Assembly (NCBI GenBank): GCA_015066385.1
Contig: SVOJ01000022.1
Span: 1-47,119, forward strand
Source of the DNA: Oscillospiraceae bacterium
GTDB taxonomy: Bacteria; Bacillota; Clostridia; Oscillospirales; Acutalibacteraceae
Direction: 5' to 3'
DNA: 47,119 nt
Below are positions 40,185 through 47,119 of this stretch, piece by piece. The position numbers and the translations under genes are program-made. A model generated the notes under the pieces. It was not told the DNA's origin. It saw only the letters and a program-made list of their open reading frames with translations, and ran no database searches. The first letter of the stretch is position 1, and the number at the start of each line of letters is the position of its first letter.

Positions 40185-43025
40185 ATGAAAAAGTTTACAA
40201 GTATTCTCCTTTCACTCCTGTTGGTGTTAGCGGCACCGCTCAGCATTTTTGCGGGTACTGACCTGCCCGATACGAACGGAGCATTTGCACCTGTTGCAGA
40301 TGCAGCTATAGCCACGCCTGGATATGGCGATGTAAAAATTGAAACCGATTGGGTGATTGATGCCAAAGGTTGCATTGCCGTCAAGGTATATTTCGTGGAT
40401 GCAATTGACCTCATGTCATGGGATATGAAACTTACCTATGATGCCGATATTTTCGATTTTGCCGACAAAGCGGGCGGTGCGGATGCACAGCAGGTGCAGA
40501 ATTATTGCATTTCGGATTATAATACATTTGTTGACCACTACAATGACTTTACCGACGGCGAAATCAGAGTCAGCGGCTATTTCAAGGAAGTTCTGTGGTC
40601 TGCGGAAGATTTTCTTGCGGCATCCCTCCCCGGCAAAGAATGCATTGTCAACGATGAAAAGTTTGAAGCCGTTGTTTTTTATCTTAAAGTGGAAGATAAA
40701 GCCGCTTTTGATGCACACGCCACAACAATCAGCATCGAAGGCAGTATGACATTTCGCTCTGTCGGTGATTCCTTTCACGAAGTACACTCTGTCGGTGATT
40801 CCATCACCAAATCCGCCACAATTCTTTACGGCGATGTTGACGGCGACGGTTATCTGTCTGCGGAAGATGCAAGACGGACACTGCGCGCGGCTGTCGGACT
40901 CGAAGCACTGACAGAAGTACAGGAATATGCCGCGGATACTAACAGAGACGGCAGAATCGCAGCAGACGATTCAAGACTCACTCTCCGCGCCGTTGTCGGG
41001 CTTGAATATATTGATAATATCGCTCCGCATATACCGATTTTAGCCCCGTCGGATGATCCGTCCGCACCGTGGGTAACCATCGAAACTGATTGGGTCATGA
41101 ACTACGACCAAACCATCGCAGTAAAAGTTTATTTTGAAAATGCGATTGGTCTCAACTCCTGGGATCTTCTGCTTACCTATGATGCCGATATTTTCGATTT
41201 TGATGAAAAAGCGCTCGGTGCAGATGCAAAGCAGGTGAAGTATTATTGCATTTCGGATTATAATACATTTGATGACTTCTACAATGACTTTACTGACGGC
41301 GAAAACAGAGTCAGCGGCTATTTCAAGGAAAATCTGTGGACAGCAGAAGAATTCCTTGCAAATTCCAACCGGGACGGCGACTGCATTGTCAATGATGAAA
41401 AATTTGAAGCCGCTGTTTTCTATCTTGAAGTAGAAGATCCGGTTGCTTTCAATTCCGAAGAAATCACCATCCGTGTCAAAGGCAATCTTCGTACCGGTGA
41501 CACGATTGTCGGCACAGCAGATATCATTGAAAAAACAGGCTGTCCGCACCGCGAAACTCATACAACTACAACGCCTGCTTCTTGTATTTCAACGGGTATA
41601 ACAGAAACTATCTGTCTGGATTGCGGAGAAATCACATATACGGAATCCCTGCCCGTTGACCCCGATAACCATGTCAACTTACGAGAAAACCCCACTTTCC
41701 CCGCAACCTGCATAAGCACCGGAACAAAATCTTCTGATTGCACAGCCTGCGGTGTAACCATATACGAACCCCTGCCCATTGACCCGGATAACCATGTCAA
41801 CTTACGAGAACGCCCTATTGCCCCCGCAACCTGCATAAGCACCGGAACAAAATCTTCTGATTGCACAGCCTGCGGTGTAACCATAACCGAAATCCTGCCC
41901 GTTGACCCGCATAACCATACAGGTGAAACCGAAATCCGCAACATCTCCATTCAACCAACAGACAGATTGCCCGGCGTGGGTGAACTCTGGTGTCTTGACT
42001 GCGGACAGATGATCAATGCCACTGAACCGATCCCGCCGCTTGATTGCATCGGCTACGGTATGTGCGGTGACAACCTGCACTGGGTTCTCAAAACGGACGG
42101 CACGATGTATATTTTCGGCACGGGGGAAATGTACAATTATGCGGGCAAAGGAAACCCCGACTGGCATATGTTTGTGACTTCCATTAAAAAGGTGATTATT
42201 GAAGAAGGCGCAACAACAATTGGTGATTATGCATTTCAAGACAAGGCAACAACACTGACACAAGTCACCATCCCGGACAGCGTGACAAGCATCGGCGATT
42301 ATGCATTTTCTTATTGCGGCGTCCTTGAAAGTGTGAACTTTGGTGAAAACAGTCAGTTGAGAACCATTGGTGTAAATGCCTTTGCCGGCTGTTCCGCACT
42401 AACCGATTTTGAAATTCCCGACAGTGTCGAGACCATCGGACAATGTGCGTTCCAAGGCTGTTCCGCGCTGACCGGAATTACCTTTCCCGACAGTCTGACC
42501 ACCATTGTTTACGGCACCTTCGCCGAGTGCACTTCCCTTGCAGAAATCAACCTGCCGGAAACGGTAACATCAATCGGAAACTATGCATTCGCCGACTGCA
42601 CTTCACTGGGTGAAATCATCATTCCCGTCGCTACAGAAAATATTGGTGCATTTGCTTTCGTTAACTGCAGTGCGCTGACCGGAATTACCATCCTCAACCC
42701 CGATTGCGAAATTTATGACAGTGCGGATACCATTCCCCAAACAACAATCATCAGAGGTTATCTTGCCTCCGGTGCACAGGCGTATGCCGAAAAATATGAC
42801 CGCATTTTTGAGCCGATCGATTCGCATATTCTGATGGGCGACATTGACAATGACGGCAATATCACCGCAGGGGATGCAAGACTTGCCCTGCGCGCTTCGG
42901 TCGGGCTTGAAATGCTCACTACCCGACAAAAACATATCGGTGACGTTGATAAAGACAATATCATCACCGCGGGCGATGCAAGACTGATCCTGCGCTGGAG
43001 TGTCGGCATGCTGGAAGACAGATAA
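40185..43025 (+). CDS. Secreted cohesin-like, dockerin and LRR surface protein
   Basis: A 946-residue exported protein. Signal peptide about 1-23. Domains: cohesin-like beta sandwich (about 48-190, with SWDMKLTYDADIFDF); internal dockerin (213-278, loops DVDGDGYLSAED and DTNRDGRIAADD); a second cohesin-like module (297-436) strongly similar to the first; a CxxC-type region (453-610) with a near-exact 41-residue duplication; BspA-type LRR_5 repeats (about 625-875, e.g. VTIPDSVTSIGDYAF); a C-terminal dockerin (882-946) ending LEDR. Carrying both partner modules suggests a scaffold or polymer; the cohesin call rests on sequence pattern only. ATG 40185 is chosen for the AAAGGAT site 7 bp upstream. 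No sortase motif. Confidence 0.75.
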   Translation: MKKFTSILLSLLLVLAAPLSIFAGTDLPDTNGAFAPVADAAIATPGYGDVKIETDWVIDAKGCIAVKVYFVDAIDLMSWDMKLTYDADIFDFADKAGGADAQQVQNYCISDYNTFVDHYNDFTDGEIRVSGYFKEVLWSAEDFLAASLPGKECIVNDEKFEAVVFYLKVEDKAAFDAHATTISIEGSMTFRSVGDSFHEVHSVGDSITKSATILYGDVDGDGYLSAEDARRTLRAAVGLEALTEVQEYAADTNRDGRIAADDSRLTLRAVVGLEYIDNIAPHIPILAPSDDPSAPWVTIETDWVMNYDQTIAVKVYFENAIGLNSWDLLLTYDADIFDFDEKALGADAKQVKYYCISDYNTFDDFYNDFTDGENRVSGYFKENLWTAEEFLANSNRDGDCIVNDEKFEAAVFYLEVEDPVAFNSEEITIRVKGNLRTGDTIVGTADIIEKTGCPHRETHTTTTPASCISTGITETICLDCGEITYTESLPVDPDNHVNLRENPTFPATCISTGTKSSDCTACGVTIYEPLPIDPDNHVNLRERPIAPATCISTGTKSSDCTACGVTITEILPVDPHNHTGETEIRNISIQPTDRLPGVGELWCLDCGQMINATEPIPPLDCIGYGMCGDNLHWVLKTDGTMYIFGTGEMYNYAGKGNPDWHMFVTSIKKVIIEEGATTIGDYAFQDKATTLTQVTIPDSVTSIGDYAFSYCGVLESVNFGENSQLRTIGVNAFAGCSALTDFEIPDSVETIGQCAFQGCSALTGITFPDSLTTIVYGTFAECTSLAEINLPETVTSIGNYAFADCTSLGEIIIPVATENIGAFAFVNCSALTGITILNPDCEIYDSADTIPQTTIIRGYLASGAQAYAEKYDRIFEPIDSHILMGDIDNDGNITAGDARLALRASVGLEMLTTRQKHIGDVDKDNIITAGDARLILRWSVGMLEDR
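40335..41510. repeat. Duplicated cohesin-like module coding repeats
   Basis: DNA coding for the two cohesin-like modules (about 40335-40754 and 41073-41510) is homologous, with long identical patches such as GATGCCGATATTTTCGATTT and the codons for YCISDYNTF. The similarity points to an internal duplication inside one gene. Confidence 0.75.
41648..41893. repeat. 123-nt tandem coding repeat
   Basis: Two adjacent units (41648-41770 and 41771-41893) are almost identical and encode 41-residue CxxC-type modules with PATCISTGTKSSDCTACGV. The period equals the module length in the repeat proteins at 18-22.7 kb. Confidence 0.85.
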
Positions 43026-43171
43026 AAAAACATACAGAACAAAAACAGGACCGAGTGCAAATTCCCCTGTGCTTTTTAAATTACGGTCCGCCAAAAAATA
43101 AATTGATTTTCAGCAAAAAATAATTTTAAAATAAATTTGTATCAAATTTCCTTTTTTGAGGAGAAAAGCTT

Positions 43172-46100
43172 ATGAAAAAAACGAATAAAACTTTGCGTAA
43201 AGTCATCAGCATTGTGTCGGTTGCCGTTCTGCTTTGCACTGCGACACCCGTGCACGGTTTTGTTGGGACAACCGCAGAGCCTGTTTTTGCACAACAAGCC
43301 AAAGCAACTGTTGTTTTTGACGATTCGGATATTGTTGAAAGCGGTGCCTGCGGCACAGGGGTGACATACGAAATCGACGGCAATGACACAATCCGTATAG
43401 CAGGCTCGGGCAAAATGACCGTCCGCAACTGGAGTACGGATATCAGGAATGCCATCATTGGTGACGGTGTTAAAAACATCATTGACCGTGCCTTTATCGG
43501 TTGCGAAGACCTGGAGTCGGTTCAGCTCGGAAAAAGTGTACGCGAAATCGGCGACAGTGCATTTGAAAATTGTTTATCGCTGGAAAGCATTGTCTTTCCC
43601 GATTCACTTGAAAGCATCGGCTCATATGCATTTCTGCGAAGCGGACTGTCCGACGTGATCCGTCTTCCTTCCAATGTGGAAGACATCGGCACGGGTGCTT
43701 TCCTGTTCTGCATGCCGACTGCTTTTGAAGTTGCACAGGACAATACCGACTACAGTGCCAAGAACGGAATACTGTATAACAAGAATCAGACCGTTCTGCT
43801 GTATTACCCCGCAGGCAGCACGGCGACTTCCTTTACTGTTCCGTCCACGGTGCGTTGCATCAGCGAATCGGCTTTTCAGTACAGTTATAATCTGGAAGAA
43901 GTTGTGATGTCTGATTCTGTCACCATGCTCGGAGCAGGCGCATTTCTCAACTGTACCGCTCTTGAAGAAGTGACCATTTCCGGGAATCTGCTTTCCGTTG
44001 CGGAAGTCGCTTTTTCCGGCTGTTCCTCTTTGACATCCGTGAACATACCCGAGGGTGTGCGTGAAATTGCCGACTCTGCATTTTATCATTGTCCTTCGCT
44101 GGAAAGTGTTTCTTTCCCGACCGGCATCACAACAATTGCTGCGGATGCATTCGGCGATTGCGAATCCCTGAAAAATGTTTCATACGGCGGTACACAGCAA
44201 CAATGGGAAGATGTTTCAATTGCAGACGGAAACGATATGCTGACAAATGCCTCCATGACATTCGGTACGGTTGTGACTGTACTTGATGCGGGCAGTTGCG
44301 GTGAAAACGTCAGATGGCAACTGGAAACGGACGGCACGCTGACCATTTCGGGATCAGGCCCCATGGAAGACTACGCATATAAGTCTTCCCCCCTGTATGA
44401 ACACACAGACCGTATCACGTCCGTTGTTATTGCAGACGGTATTACAACGATCGGTAATTACTTATTTGAGTACTGCGGTAATCTGGCAAGTGTAACCATT
44501 CCCGACAGTGTAAAAAGAATCGGTGAATACGCATTCGATGAATGCGTTGCGCTTCGCATGAACAGCATTCCCGCAGGGGTTGAAGAAATCGGTTACGGTG
44601 CCTTTTTCGGTTGTGATTCGCTGACAAACATTACCATCCACGCAGGCGTGAAAAAAATCGAAGATTCGGCATTTGCAATGTGTCAGCAGCTACATACCAT
44701 TCATGTGGACAGTAAAAACGAGAATTATCAGTCAGCAGACGGGATTTTATATGACAAGGGTATAAATACCATTCTTTTCTACCCGCTTTCCAGAAGCGGC
44801 TCGTCCTTCTCCATTCCCGACAGCGTTGAAATAATCGGTGATTGGGCGTTCGGCGGTGCCTTTGAACTGCAAACTGTGGACATTCCGGACAGCGTGACCG
44901 AAATCGGATTCGGTGCATTCCAGAATGCAGGTAAATTAAAAAACATTGTCATCCCCGCATCTGTCACAACCATCGAGGCTTATTCAATTGCAGGATGCCG
45001 TAATCTTACAACGGTCACTTTTGAAAAAGGAAGCCGGATTTCCCTGATCGAGGAGGGTGCGTTTTCCACAGTACCGTCCCTGCGCACAGTTTACTTCGGC
45101 GGTTCGCAGACGGCATGGAATGCAATTGAAATCGAAGACGAAAACAACGCTCTTCTGAACGCAACCATTTATTTCGACAGTGAGGCGGCAGAATGCACAC
45201 ACACATGGGATAATGGTGTTGTCACCACACAACCTACCGCAACAAGCGATGGTGTGAGAACTTACACCTGCACAAAATGCGGCGCAAAACGCACACAGAC
45301 CATTGACAGATTGCAGAAGCAGTGGTCCAAAAACACGCAGTATTCTTTCTCAAACTCCTCTGCACATTTCACAACGGACAGATATACCATTCTCGATTCC
45401 GATTTTGAAATTCTGAGCAATTATATCAGACAATATTATGAAGCGGATTACGCACAACAGTTGATCAACGCCATTGCAGATTATGTTTCCAATGAAGATT
45501 GGGGAGGCTCCTGCCATGGTATGGCTCTGACTTCACTGCTTGATTACCACGGCAAGATCGAAATGGAAAACTATGATCCCGATGCCGATACGCTGTATGA
45601 AATCGACTCCCCGCGCAACAACGAAAAGGTACAGAGTGCCGTCAACTATTATTACCTTACCCAGTTCCTCGGTTTCCTGAATGATAACTATTATGCCTAT
45701 TATCAGAACAGCGATGCGAACTGGACCGAAGGCCTCATCACCCTTGTGCGTCACACACAAAAAACACAGCTTGTGCTGTTCGGCTATTGGTTTGCAAGCG
45801 GCGGCCATTCCATTGTAATTAAGGGCTATGCGGGCAAAGACAAAGACGGCAATCATATTCTTACCGCTTACGACAATCGTTTCCCCGAACAGGATGTGCA
45901 GGTTGTGGTATCTGCGGACTATTCGTCCTGCACAGTGAAAACACCCTATGCCAATGAAGAAACCTTTGCCATTGATATGTATATGAGCCTGGAAGACTTT
46001 GACATGGTGGATATTGACGGACCTGCCAATAACGGTGTGATTAATTTTGAAAAGCAGGCAAAAACAGCCGCCACAACAGATATTTCCGTTGTGGTCAACG

Positions 46101-46825
46101 GTGATATGACCATCCGCAATAAGGAAAATGAATTCATCCGCATTGCAAACGGCAAAGTGGAAAGCACCATGAATGTCATTAACACACGTATGATCGTTTC
46201 TGCAACGGCTGACGGCAATCCTGCACCCGTGCGCCTGATCTTTACCGTCAGCGAATCGGAACATTTCTCCTTTACTTCCGACAGTGACGAACTGATCGCC
46301 AATATCCGTACCAAAGATTCTTATGCCGGCATCAGCGCAACGGATGCCTATGCCGCCACCATTTCAACCAAAAACGGTATCTCCGTCAGCGGTTCGGATG
46401 CAGAATATACCATCCATCAATCTGTCGGCAATGATGATGCAGGCTTCGATATGATGTGTGTCAAGGGTGTTTCAACAGGCTCCACGGTTGTCAATTATGA
46501 AGATGGTTTTGCCTTTGTATCAGGCAGTAAGGAGTCATTCACAGTCGGCAAATACACAGGCATTGACTACGAAGAAAACACATTCAACACCAAAACAGGG
46601 TCGGCAACAGTGAAGATGGAAAGCACATTCATCCTCGGTGATGTTAACCGTGACAGAAATATTTCGGCATCGGATGCCAGACTTGCCCTGCGCGCCTCGG
46701 TCGGTCTCGAAACCTTAACGCCCGCACAGACAGCCGCCGCCGATGCAACCGGTGACGGAATCCTTGCCGCAGGCGATGCAAGACTGATCCTGCGTTGGAG
46801 TGTAGGGCTGTTGGAAGACCGATAA
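43172..46825 (+). CDS. Secreted LRR protein with papain-like domain and dockerin
   Basis: A 1217-residue exported protein. Signal peptide about 1-38. Two blocks of BspA-type LRR_5 repeats (about 45-370 and 375-670), each opening with an ESGACG or DAGSCG segment. One CxxC-type module (675-715). A domain at about 720-960 looks like a papain-fold cysteine peptidase: Cys781 in GGSCHGMALTS, His879 in GGHSIVIKGY, Asp901/Asn902 in AYDNRFP. A beta-rich region follows (about 960-1145), then a dockerin (1154-1217) nearly the same as that of the upstream protein and ending LEDR; its first loop lacks the usual Gly (DVNRDRN). It has a GAGGAG ribosome site. Peptidase activity is inferred from motif order only. 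Confidence 0.75.
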   Translation: MKKTNKTLRKVISIVSVAVLLCTATPVHGFVGTTAEPVFAQQAKATVVFDDSDIVESGACGTGVTYEIDGNDTIRIAGSGKMTVRNWSTDIRNAIIGDGVKNIIDRAFIGCEDLESVQLGKSVREIGDSAFENCLSLESIVFPDSLESIGSYAFLRSGLSDVIRLPSNVEDIGTGAFLFCMPTAFEVAQDNTDYSAKNGILYNKNQTVLLYYPAGSTATSFTVPSTVRCISESAFQYSYNLEEVVMSDSVTMLGAGAFLNCTALEEVTISGNLLSVAEVAFSGCSSLTSVNIPEGVREIADSAFYHCPSLESVSFPTGITTIAADAFGDCESLKNVSYGGTQQQWEDVSIADGNDMLTNASMTFGTVVTVLDAGSCGENVRWQLETDGTLTISGSGPMEDYAYKSSPLYEHTDRITSVVIADGITTIGNYLFEYCGNLASVTIPDSVKRIGEYAFDECVALRMNSIPAGVEEIGYGAFFGCDSLTNITIHAGVKKIEDSAFAMCQQLHTIHVDSKNENYQSADGILYDKGINTILFYPLSRSGSSFSIPDSVEIIGDWAFGGAFELQTVDIPDSVTEIGFGAFQNAGKLKNIVIPASVTTIEAYSIAGCRNLTTVTFEKGSRISLIEEGAFSTVPSLRTVYFGGSQTAWNAIEIEDENNALLNATIYFDSEAAECTHTWDNGVVTTQPTATSDGVRTYTCTKCGAKRTQTIDRLQKQWSKNTQYSFSNSSAHFTTDRYTILDSDFEILSNYIRQYYEADYAQQLINAIADYVSNEDWGGSCHGMALTSLLDYHGKIEMENYDPDADTLYEIDSPRNNEKVQSAVNYYYLTQFLGFLNDNYYAYYQNSDANWTEGLITLVRHTQKTQLVLFGYWFASGGHSIVIKGYAGKDKDGNHILTAYDNRFPEQDVQVVVSADYSSCTVKTPYANEETFAIDMYMSLEDFDMVDIDGPANNGVINFEKQAKTAATTDISVVVNGDMTIRNKENEFIRIANGKVESTMNVINTRMIVSATADGNPAPVRLIFTVSESEHFSFTSDSDELIANIRTKDSYAGISATDAYAATISTKNGISVSGSDAEYTIHQSVGNDDAGFDMMCVKGVSTGSTVVNYEDGFAFVSGSKESFTVGKYTGIDYEENTFNTKTGSATVKMESTFILGDVNRDRNISASDARLALRASVGLETLTPAQTAAADATGDGILAAGDARLILRWSVGLLEDR

Positions 46826-46933
46826 AAATATACCTGCATCGTCAGTTTTACAGCACCTCGCCGGCATGCGTTCACTACAAATTAAACCGCAAATTCGTGC
46901 GCTAAAACGTAATTTTTCATCCCGCACCCGATA

Positions 46934-46970
46934 AACAACCCCTTGCTCAGTGAGCAAGGGGTTGTTTTTT
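46934..46970 (+). terminator. Terminator between the LRR gene and the peptide gene
   Basis: A 15-bp perfect stem (46934-46948 with 46952-46966) and T-rich 3' side serve the LRR gene on plus; the same hairpin follows the minus-strand peptide gene by about 13 bp, so it can act for both. Confidence 0.92.
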
Positions 46971-46979
46971 GCATTGCAA

Positions 46980-47119
46980 TTACCAGCGATAACGAACGAC
47001 TACACAGTAGGGGCCGTAGTGATAATGGGTGTAGCGCACGGGAGGACGGCGATGACGATAGTAAAAGTGGCCGCCGGCGACGTTGTCAAGATCTTCTTCG
47101 TTGAGCTGATCGTTTTCCT
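46980..47119 (-). CDS. Partial double-glycine leader peptide (RiPP/bacteriocin-like precursor), C-terminal end
   Basis: The stop TAA is at 46980-46982 and the frame is open to the window edge; at least 45 codons are visible and the start is outside. The leader end reads DQLNEEDLDNVAGG, the classical double-glycine cleavage motif of Nif11-type and bacteriocin leaders (acidic, Leu at -12/-7 and Val at -4). The 29 residues after GG begin HFYYRHRRPP and are rich in Tyr, His and Arg, with a single Cys and a Trp as last residue. It would be cut and exported by a peptidase-containing ABC transporter, which is not in this window. Modification enzymes, if any, must lie to the right. A structural false match is possible, as it is short and incomplete. 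Confidence 0.6.
   Translation of the reverse strand, partial: ENDQLNEEDLDNVAGGHFYYRHRRPPVRYTHYHYGPYCVVVRYRW

Noticed and set aside
41648-41893. Direct repeats as a CRISPR array
   Set aside because: Only two 123-nt units, in frame, coding a 41-residue module; no spacer pattern and no cas genes.

Overview
The window looks like the chromosome of an anaerobic, fermentative member of the Clostridia, most like the Oscillospiraceae/Ruminococcaceae of animal guts. Evidence: a SleB-type spore cortex hydrolase, a V-type ATPase instead of F-type genes, a flavin/iron-sulfur NADH module of the acetogen transhydrogenase kind, the Firmicutes order mnmG-rsmG-noc-soj-spo0J, and several secreted proteins with dockerins, BspA-type leucine-rich repeats and CxxC-type repeats. 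The family assignment is inference; no rRNA, tRNA or CRISPR array was seen.

Layout. 1-4.2 kb: an outward promoter at the left edge, sleB, glyA (minus) and an aldehyde dehydrogenase. 4.3-11.5 kb (minus): a seven-gene V-type ATPase operon in the order E, DUF2764, A, B, D, I, K, with a consensus promoter and a terminator-like hairpin in its leader. 12-16.4 kb (plus): a B12-binding radical SAM protein, then an Ldh2-type malate/lactate dehydrogenase paired with malic enzyme and closed by a strong terminator. 16.5-22.7 kb (minus): three secreted proteins: an alpha/beta hydrolase with a Cys in the nucleophile elbow and two paralogous CxxC-repeat proteins, one carrying a probable thioester domain. 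23-27.2 kb (minus): a three-gene NuoE/NuoF/(2Fe-2S + GltD-like) complex best matched to the Sporomusa-type (Stn) electron-bifurcating transhydrogenase. 27.3-32.3 kb (minus): a membrane Ser/Thr kinase with SH3 domains and a glycan-binding-type ectodomain, rsmI, and a GH36 alpha-galactosidase. 32.6-39.4 kb (plus): mnmG, rsmG, noc, soj/parA, spo0J/parB, serS, with three parS sites. 39.4-46.8 kb (plus): a CHAP amidase, a cohesin-like/dockerin/LRR protein and an LRR protein with a papain-like domain and a dockerin. Right edge (minus): the C-terminal end of a small peptide with a double-glycine leader, a probable RiPP or bacteriocin precursor.

How it fits together. The ATPase, the transhydrogenase-like complex and the malate/pyruvate pair are energy and redox functions of a fermenter. 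The par cluster handles chromosome segregation. About a quarter of the window encodes surface proteins with no visible sortase motif. They carry either C-terminal dockerins ending in LEDR or an amphipathic aromatic C-terminal helix, so attachment may use dockerin-cohesin pairing or membrane/wall binding by the tail. The points most worth following are the partial peptide precursor, the cohesin-like plus dockerin protein, the papain-like LRR protein and the shared C-terminal tail.
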